DNA of 64,000 nucleotides from Notospermus geniculatus (GCA_002633025.1 NMRB01000198.1:236351-300350), one strand, 5' to 3'; numbered from the stretch's first letter, positions 20,313-31,831 are shown. Translations and numbers: made by a program. Notes: generated by a model not told the origin, from the sequence alone.

Positions 20313-23298
20313 TCTGGTATTATAACTTGTGTGTTCGCCGTGTGATGGCACAATCTATACTATGAATGGTACACTAATCTACCCCCTGACCTAAGCAGTT
20401 ATTGCCACCGGTTCTTTCGACATGGGAAATACCATTGTCTAGAAAGTCGTCTGGGCAAGTCAACTCGCTAAATTGTTCCAAAGGGCGGATTCTACCATCC
20501 TTTACTGATATGTTAGAACCTGACAAATGATAGGCTAATCACAGCCATAATATGTGATTATTTCATGTGTTGGCATGCAGTGTCATTCAGTTTTCGTCTG
20601 ACATAACCAATACGCCACCTGTTTTGCAATAGCTCCATGAGAAGAACGACCCTGTTATACTTGTAAAATGTGGGTTCTTTTGACGTTAAAAGAGTCAATA
20701 AATTAAATTGCAGGACTTGTTTGAATTGGTATTAGACGCAACTTCACACATACGAGTAATATTCTTAATAATAATTCACGCGGTAACAATCCCGAAAATG
20801 TCGCAATGTGAAAGTGTCAATGCAATAATTTGTGTCAATACAATAATTAACTTCATTTGACATTTGGCCATCCTCGGTGGCAATGTGGGAATTCCCAGAT
20901 GAAAATGTATGGGTCAGCTGAACATTTGGAACGTGATCAGACGTTGTAACTAAAACACGTCGAAATGTCATTTTAAAAACCCTGGACGTAGCCGGGCGGC
21001 AAATCAGGGAAGCTTGCTAATCACGTATGCGTTTCACACCTATCATTTCGGCCTTGGAGGGGAAAATTCGCCTGAAACTTTGTCATCGGATTCTGAATTT
21101 AAAACAGTAAGACTGGCGTTGAAACCAATTGTCAGGCGAACTGATGTGAAAATTAGTCCACAACGGGATCCAGTTCCAGTTATGAGTTTGAAGCGTTTTT
21201 TGACAACCGGTGATGAACAAGTGACGTCATCATCTCTGGGCCATAAATTATTCTCATGGACGAAACTGCACGAAAACGAATTTAGCCCATTCCGCTCGCT
21301 GAATATGTGACGTCACTGGTGGTGTCGCAATCGCTTAGATTGGTACACCATCCCTCCGCTAGGGGCTGACTGTAGGCTACCAGTCTGATACTCGCTTTTC
21401 GAAAAGTTAGTACATTCTCATGTTCTCACACCGAAACATTGTGTACAAAACCAGCCACGGGCGCAGTCATCTTTGAAGCGTCCATAAATTAGCCAGGACT
21501 CTGTATAAGAATTCGAAGAAAATGTTAAATATTTCCTAAAATCTCTCGATAGTGCTGGTGGTAGTGTTACGGATATCCAGGCGTGCCACAAACGGCGTTG
21601 TCTTCGAAGGGTAAAACAAACGTATTTTCCTACCAGGCCCACAAACGTTTCTTAACAAGAATCTTTTAAACCAACCGACATTATACATTCTCAGTGGCCT
21701 GGTCCCAATAAGGAGGTTTTTATTTCAATCAAGCATTACTTCTGTTATCCGCGCGACAGCAACTTCAACTTTGTTATGAGCATAGCTATACTTAATAACT
21801 ACAGTAGAACCTCTCTTTTAAGGACACCTCTGGGACTGTTGAATACTGTCCTTAATCGAGAGGTGTCCTGATTACATGCCATTGCAAAATGTATCCATTT
21901 CCTACCAAAAAAAGCTGTCGGTTTTCATCTGAATTCGACGATGACAAAATTACGCTGGCCAAGCCCACATCAATCATTATTCATAAGCTCAATCTGGCGT
22001 ATTGTGTATCAATGACATAAGGCTTTTGCGTCTTTTCAATCACCCAACTTTCGTCCACTGACCAATGCCTTACGTCACTGCTATTTATCAATTGAACCAA
22101 CCAGCGGATTGGGGTGGAGCCTCATGAGTTTGCACATGAGAAATTGATTCTACCTTTGACTGCCGGCCCTTCGCCGACCAACTAATCGGTATGCGCAAGA
22201 TCTACTGGGCATGCGCAGCTTAGTGCATAGGCTTATAATGCTTTATGGTTCTGATTCTGCTCGGCCTATGACTACAATCATGTTCAATTCTTAAATGCAT
22301 AATATCATAGACAGTACATGCTTTCGTTGCTTTTAAGAATTGAACATTGCTTTATTAGGCTACTAACAGTACTTCCACTATGCAGTAGGTGGCGCTAGGG
22401 ACCATGAACTCATGAATTGCGAATCAAATGTTGACATTGATGAAATTTTACTTAAAAAATGATGCCCAAGTTGGATCCTCGTGCCACCAATTCTCTGTTA
22501 GTAATCATATCAATGTGCGCTAAAAAGCCGCCTCGAGAGGCCCTTTAAGTTTCTGTTGTTGCTCGCTCTATTATCAATGTTTACATTTCCTGCGTTGCTT
22601 TTTAACGTTAGGGCGAACACAAAAGATGGATTATCAAATGATAACATATATTACGGAGTTGAGAAATCCCGCAATTACGTTATCTGATAACACTTGACAA
22701 TGTGTATTAACCCTTTCGTTACGTGGTCAGTTCAGTTCTTGTGTTCGACAAGCATGCATGCACGCACATCGATTTTTACTCTGTGATTCATTTTGTGTGC
22801 TTCGTTTTCAAAAAATTTTTTTTTGAATCTCCGCAAACATTAACCCGCTATTAAGGTTATATTCGAATTGTCATGACCTCGATAGCCAGACTTTAAATTC
22901 ATGAGGACTTACGCCTAACTTCTGCAGTTAGGCGCGATTCATATCGAACGAGTTTTTTTACGCTATGCTTTTACTTGAATCTTGGAATATAAATGCACTG
23001 TGCAACAACAAACAAATCTAAAGTGAAAGCATTTACTAGTCGTTATTCATATGACCCAGTGTCCCTGCGGCTGCCCCAATGTAAGTAATAAAGCCATCAA
23101 AACTTAACATCATATTACCACACAATTCAGTATTTTTTTCGGAGAACGGGAAGATGGAAAGCTATCTCATGTGTCATGGTTACTTTGGACTTAAAGGAGG
23201 AACCCCAGTGATGCGATTTGGTGAGAAATTTTCTGTTCTACGATTGAACCCGCATTTAAAAGTTGCGAAAAACGGAGGTTGAAATTCGGAGCTTTATT
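20313..23298. other. No gene recognised; one truncated pogo-type MITE
   Basis: At 21800-21876 TACAGTAGAACCTCTC begins a truncated copy of the CAGTGGAACC family seen at 29701, 34933 and 40549. A frame at 21014-21310 is open but has no ATG at its start and no recognised domain. A short inverted pair (GTTCAATTCTTAAA, TTTAAGAATTGAAC) lies at about 22281-22349. Otherwise I see nothing. Confidence 0.4.
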
Positions 23299-23429
23299 AG
23301 GGACTTCCGGCAAAGCTCCGTATCGTCGATCCGTATCACGTATGACGTATGACTTCAATAGAAAATGCATTAGTTCGATACGTCATACGTGATACGTACC
23401 GACGATACGGAGCTTTGCCGGAAGTCCCT
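23299..23429. mobile_element. 131-bp MITE, second copy, 3-bp ATT target duplication
   Basis: It has the same length and internal sequence as the 11322-11452 copy, with ends AGGGACTTCCGGCAAAGCTC. ATT flanks both sides (23296-23298, 23430-23432), which is the complement of the AAT flank of the other copy. Confidence 0.75.
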
Positions 23430-23707
23430 ATTGTGTCGAGTTTCGCCTTTTTTAAGGTCTAATTCCACAAAAACGTTTTCCCATGCGGTTTGTAGTGCAG
23501 AAGCTTTTTTTCATAGGTATCATATGCCCGTGGCTTTCCAGTGCTACAAACCGCAGGGGAAACTGTTAATGGAAACATGCCTTACGTACGCAGACCACCG
23601 GACATGTGTGATGGATTCATTTTCAAATGGCGTGAAAATGGATCCACAAGGCTTCCTTAACTTAGAGAAGTGCACGTATATCTTACGCTTCAATGTGAAG
23701 GAAGTCA

Positions 23708-23796
23708 CACTGGAAAAAATATTTTCTTATTTTCTTATTTTGTCTCACTCCCAAGAAAGTAAGAAAATGAGAAAATATTTTTTCCAGTGCATGCCG
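23708..23796. repeat. Foldback palindrome
   Basis: CACTGGAAAAAATATTTTCT and its complement flank a centre containing CTCACTCCCAAG. The stem is about 35 bp. A shorter inverted pair (GCGGTTTGTAG, CTACAAACCGC) precedes it at about 23485-23555. Confidence 0.6.
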
Positions 23797-23944
23797 GTGC
23801 GGGGTTTAGGCGAGACCCATCTACAAACTCGGGTTGGGTGTGTAGATGGGTTTTATAGGTGAGGGGAATTCTATTCTTTGTTTGATTGTCGGGCCCCGCT
23901 ATACAGCGGAACCCTAGATGGTATTTACACGATTTAGAAAATAT

Positions 23945-24253
23945 CTACTTTTTTTTGGGATATATTGTAATTACTCTAAAAATTTGGCCATCATGTATTC
24001 CCACAACCCTGATTTGTCGGGCATCGTTGTACCCTAGGATATCAGAAGGAATTACCGACTGATATCGCACGCAACCCCGTGAATATTCCTTTTTGCCATA
24101 CTTGAGCAAAAAGTCCACTTGGCGTTCGACCGCCTCGTGGGTTAAATGCTGTTTAAAAAGAGTTCCTTTATTTTGACGGTGCATTAATACTTTGGAAGGC
24201 ATGTGCCTCTCCTGTATATGATTGTACTGATGCACCGACACGATGACCTTCAT
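23945..24253 (-). CDS. Small protein, 102 residues; resembles the DUF4258-type pattern
   Basis: The complete frame starts at an ATG with a Lys-rich end (IYPKKK). The N-terminal strand-helix MKVIVSVHQYNHIQERH and C-terminal strands IRVVGIHDGQIFRVITIY recall the arrangement of small DUF4258/BECR-type proteins (an H-x-x-x-R helix near the start, paired strands ending VITVY). This is a pattern impression, not an alignment. A TATATAAG at 24319-24326 lies 66 nt or more upstream. It is intronless and on the same strand as the virus-like genes to either side, so it may belong with them, but the evidence is weaker. Function unknown. Confidence 0.4.
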   Translation of the reverse strand: MKVIVSVHQYNHIQERHMPSKVLMHRQNKGTLFKQHLTHEAVERQVDFLLKYGKKEYSRGCVRYQSVIPSDILGYNDARQIRVVGIHDGQIFRVITIYPKKK

Positions 24254-25090
24254 TTCAGTAGATATTTTCGTCAGTGTGTAAAAAGTGTAGAATTATGATC
24301 TCAAACTCTCCATAACCTCTTATATACAACTTCTTATGTAATTTCATTCGGTCAGATACACCCAAACCAATGAAAATAGTTTGTAAGGCCTAAGGACCTC
24401 CTCGTTGTAATAGTTGTAAGATCGCCCCGCCTAGTGGCGAGCGAACAAACTTCACAGATATCAAATGGCCTCGGACGCGAAGGTTGACTTTCAAACCGTA
24501 CATGATCGGTGCCTATCTTAATTATGAGGTGTAATCGACTGTCAAAAATGTCTAAAAAATCAACGTTTTTTATTCTCAACTGAAATAGACAGTTTGCGAA
24601 ACTAACGACCAGACCTACATGTATGCTTTTGGATTTCGATGGAAAATTTGGTGAGTATCTGTGCTATTGTATATAATACCCGCATACCACTCTGCGTTAC
24701 ACGCGTGACATATTGTTTTGAAATTAAAAACTTAGATCTGACACTCAGAAGGGTTATTGTAGGGTAATTGTCTATCTATCTCTTAATCAATAAGCATCAG
24801 TCAATCGGCTCATGACTGCTTTACACGATCTGTTTTCTCATCCTTTTTTTGGAAATTCAGATTCAGTGACTATGTTCAGAAAAATCGGATGAATAATTCG
24901 ATCATTTGTACAGGCAATTCTAGCGTCCAGTGGAAATGCGGGTCTTTAAAAAGTCCTGAAATTTGAGATTTTGATTTAATGGTCATTGAACGTCTTTAAA
25001 TTTTGCCCATTTTGCTGGATGGTCATAAACATCATTTTAAATCTGAGTAGGCCTAATTAGGCCTTGGCCTGTTTTGATATTAATGAATTT

Positions 25091-25200
25091 CAAGTGGAAC
25101 TTTACAATCTGAAACTCTAGAAACTTTTTCTAGAGGCAACTTTTTCTTCTTTTTCTAGAGGCAACTTTTTCTAGAGTTTCAGATTGTAAAGTTCCACTTG
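25091..25200. repeat. Near-perfect 110-bp foldback
   Basis: CAAGTGGAACTTTACAATCT and its exact complement form the ends. The centre holds two further direct copies of TTTTTCTAGAGGCAACTTTT. It is a hairpin of about 37-bp stem with an internally repeated loop. Confidence 0.75.
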
Positions 25201-25984
25201 AAAAAGACCCCGGTTGGGGTCGAAAATTCGTGAATTCTGGAGATTGACTTTTTGTTTGTTATCATTTTGTGTGTCAATTTTGTGCTTTTCTGTACCTTCC
25301 CCACTCTGCCCACAAATTCTGGCTGCTCAATATGCAAAATTGCGTTTGTCACCCTTCATGCTCCCCCAGAAATACCTGAAACAGGTCCTAAATTTATATC
25401 AACTCAGTCATTAAAAGTCTTTAAAAAGGTCCTAAATTTCATGCTCAGGTGAGAGCATAAACCCTGTTAACCTAGTATGTCACATTTTGTTGTTTCAGAG
25501 AAAAATGGGTTTATTTGGAATGACAAATTGGAAGAGTTTTGTTGTGGAAAACACCCCTAATTAAAAATATGTCATACAACAGGATGAAATACAATTCTCT
25601 GATTTAATGCTGAATTTGCAAATGTAAAAACGTAGTAAGTCACCGATTTGTGATGACTTAGACGTAAAACCCGCGTAAGTGCACCACTGTCTTCCCGAGG
25701 CTTTGACAAACACTTTGAAAACAAAAACTGTTTATTATGATAAAATAACACCTAAGTACGAATTTGACCTTAACTCATTTTTTCCAAAAATGAGACTTTC
25801 TGGATATTTCAATTGGACGCTAGAATCAGACATTATGCATACACCTCGTTCGAGAAGACTTTTTTCCCGATTCGTCAAATCTTTCAATGATCCTCTAGCG
25901 AGACGTGATATGTGAAAGACGAACCTGATACGTTTAGAGGGCCTTGGATCTTAGTATTAGATCAATTGGTGAAATCTGGCAATA

Positions 25985-26105
25985 AACCGATTTCACAACA
26001 CTCGGAGTGATCACAGCGCCTCTACCTGGGCCAGTCATTTCCGCTGCAATTCCTAGGTACGAGGTTAATTTTAAACCTCGCCACCAGAAGTGAGGTAATA
26101 ATCGA
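25985..26105. repeat. Half copy of the 54025-54298 MITE family
   Basis: AACCGATTTCACAACACTCG, then GATCACAGCGCC, AATTCCTAGGTACGAGGTTA and ACCTCGCCACCAG match one arm of the 54025-54298 foldback in order. The second arm is missing. Confidence 0.6.
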
Positions 26106-26372
26106 TTTCGAAACGTTGAGACATATATACTGAGTCACCAAAAAATCTTGAACGAACATGATCGCATCATCTCTCACATATTGATTAAGAATGTTATTGA
26201 CAGATTTGATAAAAGTTCTGATATTAACTTATTATTTCGCAACATTATTTCGCAACCGTGTCCAAGCCAAAGCAATGAAGCGTTCAAGACTTGTCATGCC
26301 CAGGGCGTCCGACGGTGGCACTGGCTGACGATTCGTGTCAGAGCTCATGCATCCGCAACTCAGACTTCAAGC

Positions 26373-26548
26373 CGGTGTAACGTTTTTCAGTGAGGCCCGT
26401 GTGTTAGTGTGATAATACAATAGATTGACGGGATAAGCGGCGACTTGACAATGAACGACACACAGAGAAACAGTGAGTCTGTTTCCCAGTATGTTCCGAA
26501 CAATGGAAATCACACACAAAAACAGCCACATTGAAAAACGTTACACCT
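26373..26548. mobile_element. GGTGTAAC-family MITE
   Basis: The ends CGGTGTAACGTTTTTCAGTG and CATTGAAAAACGTTACACC are inverted repeats. The inner words ACAATAG, ACACAGAGAAAC and GAACAATGG match other family members. Confidence 0.65.
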
Positions 26549-28084
26549 GAATTTCGGCTAGTGGAAGCCGTTGATTCTGAGCGTCGATTAAACGTCGTGT
26601 AAATCAGGTTGATTGGAATATAAAAGTTTGTTATCATTAGCACGTTTTAGAATAGTTGTAACATTTCTAATAAAGTGGAAATTAAAATTTATAATTAACG
26701 GTTAAGCTCTGTCTAATTTTGGAGTGAATCGAGTGCCTAGAATGAACCAAGAATCAAATTTCAAATTGAGATGACACCCTTCGCTTTTTTAGACTTTCAT
26801 TACACCGCATTGGTCATGGGATGGTCATTTTCATTGAGTTCAGGTCAAGACTCGACTTCTCATTTAGCGAGTTTCTACACGCAGAATGGGGATGATGAGC
26901 TGTTTTTCCAAGACTACTTTCAGCCATTGACCCCACAAGAACTTTTCGTGTGAGATTTTGAAATATATTTAAATAATCGTAAAATTTTACGATCTGGTTA
27001 TTAAACACACGCATTATCAGAGGTGCTGTGGTATTGTTAGCATTGAAAATTATTAAAAATCAACAGTATTCACCTCCGTGGCATTAAGTAGGCAATTGTG
27101 ATTTTTTAACAAACGCCAAAATAAATACATGTATGTGTAAATATTTCTTTCTCTTGCTTAACTGGCCGTAATTGGTCCAGGCTAATTGTCCTAATCCGCT
27201 TGGCAACAAGCTGCGATCACCCTTATCTGACCTATATACATAATTACTGTGTCTTGACTCATTGCCCCTCAATCGATACTGTGTTCTCCTCTCTTTATTG
27301 CTCAATCATAATCCCGGGATCATAATGTCGAATCTCACAAATATTTTACCTTATTGACATTGAATTTGGGTAAATTATGACATTAAAAGGCATTAAAATT
27401 TAATTAAAAAGGCATTTGCTGCAGAAACCCTGATATGTGGCCGCCCACATGCGATTGTGGCCCCGCATCAAAAAAAGTTCGTTGTTCATCTTTTTATAAA
27501 ACAAAGCCGCGCCAAAAATGTGCATCTCCTTACCGAAGATCTTACGAATCTCCAGCGCTGTGCGCAGCGTCTGGGAGGCCGTCTGCCGCGATCGAGTTCG
27601 CTCGTAGACTAGTATCTGGCCCTACCGATGATGTCGCTTTTGAATTTTCTGAATGGTTGATTTGTTAATTTCATTGCGTAAAAAAGTTAGGACGGGCTTC
27701 CAGTCTAGTTCGTTCGGGGAATCCTACCTACCTCACTTCCAGGTGTTGTTTACCAGATCCTCGGCATGCATTCACTCAGTGTATACATGATATGGTTCTG
27801 TGGTATCCGGGTTGTTGATATCGATTTTCTCACGACGTGTGAGAGGGGCGGAAGTCTCGTTCTGAACACTATTGTCTGATTGTCACGGCACGTGGTGGTT
27901 GAAAGATGAAAGTTTCACTGAATTCTTGACGAGAACCTTATAATCTAGTTTCAGTGGCCTTACCTCCCGCCCTCCCTCCCAACCATAAAAGTAATTACAC
28001 TGTTAATCAATTGAACGTACGTTATTATACCTACACCAGGCGGATACTCCTACACTTTTTTCTGAACAAGACATCCTAAAAAAC

Positions 28085-28262
28085 TATTTTGGGACCCCTT
28101 TTACACCTGGGTGATGCGAGTAAAGTGACTTGCTCAAGGTCACAAGCAAGCTTGTTTTCTTCATGAAGGACTGGTAGGACACTGATTTATGGGGGCAGTG
28201 AATTACATTACATCGGAACCCTCTGATCAGGAGGGCGTCTTGCTAACCACTAGACCACTAGT
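28085..28262 (-). repeat. tRNA-derived SINE with a MIR/L2-like tail
   Basis: Read on the minus strand, GTGGTCTAGTGGTTAG (28257-28242) is an A box and GGGTTCCGATG a B-box-like block. Downstream lies TGTGACCTTGAGCAAGTCAC (about 28144-28124), the block typical of the 3' part of MIR SINEs and L2 LINEs. A tRNA head joined to an L2-type tail defines a SINE mobilised by an L2-like LINE. No clean target duplication is seen. Confidence 0.55.
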
Positions 28263-28372
28263 GCGAGAAAAGAGTAGACCTAAATCTGTTGTTGAGTAGA
28301 AGATACATGTAGGCTCATTTAAGATAAGAGTTTTCTTTACTTCTGATGCTACAGAAAGTCTTTCATGACAAT

Positions 28373-28512
28373 AGGGAGTTTGAGATCAGCGACTTATCAC
28401 GGATCCTTATACGTATACGGATAGAAATGTACATAAAATTTTCCACGTTGTGCAGAGTTCTATCCCGCGTACGTATAAGGATCCGTGATAAGTCGCTGAT
28501 CTCAAACTCCCT
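28373..28512. mobile_element. 140-bp TIR MITE (AGGGAG ends)
   Basis: AGGGAGTTTGAGATCAGCGA and its exact complement at the other end begin a stem of more than 35 bp. Flanks are AAT and ATT, extending the palindrome rather than giving a clear direct duplication. End sequence and layout resemble the 131-bp family. Confidence 0.65.
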
Positions 28513-29490
28513 ATTCACATCAGAATAATCCTGCTGATTTCCTCCTCATTTTACAACCAAAATTCCTGAAAACCTCGTACTTTTGAAGGAAAAAAAATTC
28601 CTAATTTTCCTTCTTTGTCTCAGAAGGTGGCCACCATCCCTGGCAAATATTGAAACTCCATCAATAGTGAACACCCAGTGGGTGCTCTGTAGGTCCATTG
28701 TATTTATTCCTCGGGAGTCATGCTGTCAAACTTCTAAGGGTAAACTCAACTCAAGAACACAACATCATTTCATCTAAAGATAGATCGATATCTAGTCCGT
28801 TTATTTGACATATTAGAACGTATATGCACACTTAAATGGTCAGGATATAGGAACCATACTCTAAGAAGATGCAGTAAATAATATAATAAATTATACATAA
28901 ATAGGCTGGTCGGGGGGGGGGGCTGTGTAAAGGCCGAAGATCGCTAACACACAGACCACAGAGAAGCGTAAAAAATTACTACGAAGTGTTTAAACATGTC
29001 AGAAGCACCAGAGAGAGGGAGTGTGAGCGAGATAACGAGCTTGCGATATTAATCAGGGCGGGTCGCCGAAACTCCGACAGCACTAAAAGTGCATAATAGA
29101 GAGGTATGCAATGGTTTTAACCATTACAGCATTTCTCTGTTAGGCCCTGTTAGTCCTACTGAAGTTTCATGTCGGCCGGCCCTGATGACTTTCTTTTGAA
29201 GTTTAAAAATTATTTCGTGTTTATGCCCCAGTGTGTTTTATACAATGCTCTACACTGCACATGCAGTCAGCCTCACTACTTTGATTATGCAATGCCAAAA
29301 TGGCGCGGAGCTACTAGTTAGTCCTGCAGTTTTATTTCGGATACTTGGCTCTGCATGTGCCACTGATTGTTGTATAAGAAGCGTTGTATTAGAAAACACA
29401 CATTAGAGTTAACTTCCTGGTAGGAAACAATGTTCTTTCACCTTAGTAACTCAATTCTATTTCATAAAGTCAACTGCCCAACATAAATAA
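28513..29490. other. No gene recognised
   Basis: A run of ten or more G lies near 28911-28922. No domain or paired repeat of note was found. Confidence 0.4.
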
Positions 29491-29493
29491 GAA

Positions 29494-29631
29494 GGTTTCG
29501 AAATCAAACGATAAACGTAAACATTAACGACAACGTTATTTTCAAACCGAAAAAATATAAAACGTGGTGAATGTATAGTACGAAAACTAACGTTGTCGTA
29601 AAGCTAACGCTTATCATTTGACTTCGAAACC
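29494..29631. mobile_element. TIR MITE (GGTTTCGAA ends)
   Basis: GGTTTCGAAATCAAACGATAA and CGTAAACATTAACGACAACG are mirrored by CGTTGTCGTAAAGCTAACGC and TTATCATTTGACTTCGAAACC. Length about 138 bp, no coding capacity. Confidence 0.6.
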
Positions 29632-29700
29632 TCCCTAATTATCCTTAAATCGCATTGAGGTGTCCATTAGGCGAGGTTCATATTGTTTCTTTGAATTGAA

Positions 29701-29773
29701 TACAGTGGAACCTTTGGGACTGAACTTTAGTGTCCTTGATAGAGAGGTGTCCGTTCGGGGAGGGTCCACTGTA
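29701..29773. mobile_element. pogo-type MITE, short copy
   Basis: TACAGTGGAACC and GGTCCACTGTA are the ends. The inner words GGGACTGAACTTTAGTGTCC and AGAGAGGTGTCC match the longer copies at 34933-35111 and 40549-40727 in inverted order. Confidence 0.55.
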
Positions 29774-29854
29774 TATGACATCAGCGTGATAGAGCAATCG
29801 CCTACATTCGCAAACTTACAGACGTGACCAGAATCTTGTATAGCGGTCATTCGT

Positions 29855-31753
29855 TCAAAAGTTTATGTACAGTTCGTCTGCTTTTGTATGTCTGTGTAAA
29901 AACTGCGGACACGGTGAGATGTGTTTCAGGCTGATTTTTGTTTCGGGATCCAGATTCTCAGCTGGAATTAATCGACAATTGACTTCATCGAACATCAGTA
30001 TAGAATCGCCCATCCTGAATATCATGGTTTCGTCTTTTCGTCGCAAACACTCCAAAGATACGTATTTGCGAAAATGTTCGTCCCAGATGCAACCACGTGT
30101 TCCCGCCGACAATGGTTGGAAATCTGGCGTGATAATCTTGTTGCGTGCGACGTGCACTACGCCCAGGTTAGAGCCCGACGCACGATACGAATTGAGCGCT
30201 ATCTGAAATCGCCCGTTTGGCAAATTCTGCTTCGTGTGTTTGATGTTGCAGTAGGAGGCTTGTTTCGACTTCTTCAGGTGATCTGACATGTAAAACGTTA
30301 AAGTGGCCACCTCTACATCTCCGTTTGTTGAAATCATCAATTGCGGATACTTGCGCACATACATCGGACGTGGATTCCGTGTAACCCCAGCCGGTATCCC
30401 TAAATCATGTGCCGGGATTTCTGCGATTAATTCGAATTGGCCCAAGTTTTCCAATCTCATCTCGAACAGCTGAAAAACGGTACGACATGCCGATGATCCA
30501 TACGTCGTAGTCTTGTGAATGCGACATGAGTTCCTTTTGCGATTCAAGCAGCGTTGGCGTTCCGATGCCAAGTCTGCGATGCCAATCAGGTGTATCTTGT
30601 TTGCGAAAGTGCGTACGCACAAACCATAAGCAAACGATTCGTTGATGACGACTGAGTCTGGGACAGTCAATTCAACGGTTTCGCCCCCGTAAGCCTCCAG
30701 CAGAAGTTTAGAATCACTCGTTTTGTATAGTGCGTATAAGTTCGAACTTGAAAATAAAAACCCGGCGAACGAATTTCCTGGCTGGGGATTGAATCGCGTC
30801 AACTTGATTAGCTTCATATTGACGTAGTGAGTGTTCAGACAGAATCGCCCGTTCGGAGTTTGAGAACTCGCGGGTGTGATGATCAACATCTTGGACGCCT
30901 GCTGCAGGTCCTTTTCAGCCCAGTCAAACACTTGGTCAATGTAACGCCGCATAACTCTGTGAATTTCGGTTTCGTCGCCGTAGCGCATGACGTCTTGGGG
31001 AAACTGTGGAATCTGCTTATCGTACTTCACACGAGCAGCTAGGAAATTGCAGATGTAAACGAAGTCCTCCAAAGACGGTCGGTTTGGATTGCTCACGTCT
31101 GCCCATTTCAAAATGGCAGAATATAGAGTGGGCAAACTGAGCAATGAATAATGACTGTCTTGCAATAATGCTGTCCATACCATTGCCGTCAGGTTGGGTG
31201 ATTTTATAAATTCTTCCGATTTCACTTTGTGCGTATGGAATTGAATCGAATTATTACAAAATCTCCAGTTGAATTCTTCCGGGATAGCATCTATTCCGCC
31301 TATCAGACTTCCATAGGTTTGCGCCAAATGGAGTAAGAACAGATAGTCGTTGTCTGCAAAATTGGCATCCACGGTTGTCCTCAGACAGAAATCGAATACG
31401 TATTCTACAGCGCTGTAGACCATGCACATATCAGCAATCAGTATTGTGCAAAGTAAAACGTCTAGTTGATCTAAATCTTTCATGTGTAACGCCGAATGCA
31501 TGCACCGCAAAACATTTCTCATCCCCCGAAATAGTACATCGTCCGACCAGAATCCGTCGGAAATTCCGCAAAATTCCCGGACGTTCATTTCTGTGTCTTT
31601 GTCTTTGTAGGTTGAAAAATAGGTCTTGAAGAATCGACTGTCTCCGCGGGTTGACGACAGTAGCAATCGTGACGCGCCCACCTTTAATTTTCCGCACACA
31701 AAATTGAAGTCGCCCAATGAAGGGTGCTCGTCGAGACATCTCAATGCATTCAT
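29855..31753 (-). CDS. BTB/BACK-like (Kelch-type) protein, virus-like
   Basis: An uninterrupted 632-residue frame. The N terminus has the shape of a BTB domain: GDFNFVCGKLKVGASRLLLS, then SRFFKTYF, then a helical part with LDQLDVLLCTILIADMC and VEYVFDFC (about 14-126). A BACK-like helical region follows (about 127-235, with LLHLAQTYGSLI, FIKSPNLTAMVW and LYSAILKWADV). The C-terminal 400 residues are strand-rich, with no clean Kelch repeats. BTB-BACK-Kelch proteins are substrate adaptors for cullin-3 ubiquitin ligases, and several large DNA viruses carry them. The match is by pattern and is divergent. The ATG at 31753 lies 46 nt after TATATATA. It is intronless and intact, part of a minus-strand group with 32232-32852 and 35498-36013. 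Confidence 0.7.
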   Translation of the reverse strand: MNALRCLDEHPSLGDFNFVCGKLKVGASRLLLSSTRGDSRFFKTYFSTYKDKDTEMNVREFCGISDGFWSDDVLFRGMRNVLRCMHSALHMKDLDQLDVLLCTILIADMCMVYSAVEYVFDFCLRTTVDANFADNDYLFLLHLAQTYGSLIGGIDAIPEEFNWRFCNNSIQFHTHKVKSEEFIKSPNLTAMVWTALLQDSHYSLLSLPTLYSAILKWADVSNPNRPSLEDFVYICNFLAARVKYDKQIPQFPQDVMRYGDETEIHRVMRRYIDQVFDWAEKDLQQASKMLIITPASSQTPNGRFCLNTHYVNMKLIKLTRFNPQPGNSFAGFLFSSSNLYALYKTSDSKLLLEAYGGETVELTVPDSVVINESFAYGLCVRTFANKIHLIGIADLASERQRCLNRKRNSCRIHKTTTYGSSACRTVFQLFEMRLENLGQFELIAEIPAHDLGIPAGVTRNPRPMYVRKYPQLMISTNGDVEVATLTFYMSDHLKKSKQASYCNIKHTKQNLPNGRFQIALNSYRASGSNLGVVHVARNKIITPDFQPLSAGTRGCIWDEHFRKYVSLECLRRKDETMIFRMGDSILMFDEVNCRLIPAENLDPETKISLKHISPCPQFLHRHTKADELYINF

Positions 31754-31791
31754 GATTTCATCCAAATTGTCTCACGGTTCTTCTCAATAGC

Positions 31792-31799
31792 TATATATA
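31792..31799. promoter_or_regulatory. Symmetric TATATATA box between divergent frames
   Basis: The box is 46 nt from the minus-strand ATG at 31753 and 40 nt from a plus-strand ATG at 31832. Being a palindrome it could serve either direction. Its use for the minus-strand gene is the stronger case. Confidence 0.45.
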
Positions 31800-31831
31800 C
31801 ACTAGATTTCACCGTACAGCCCTTTGCCGCA

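Larger units (their letters stand above)
24260..28080. other. No gene recognised; repeats listed separately
   Basis: The stretch holds a foldback at 25091-25200, a half MITE at 25985-26105 and a MITE at 26373-26548. Open frames at 25679-25915 (no ATG start) and 26771-26953 (ATG, acidic C-terminal part) have no recognised domain. I do not call them genes. Confidence 0.35.

Noticed and set aside
21014-21310. 98-residue plus-strand frame with Ser/Thr/Lys-rich sequence
   Set aside because: No ATG at its start, no splice evidence and no recognised domain; could be an exon but cannot be supported.
23389-23862. 157-residue plus-strand frame
   Set aside because: It begins inside the 131-bp MITE and runs through two foldback palindromes; no coding signature.
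25679-25915. 78-residue plus-strand frame ending SFNDPLARRDM
   Set aside because: Begins without ATG and has no recognisable domain or clear splice sites.
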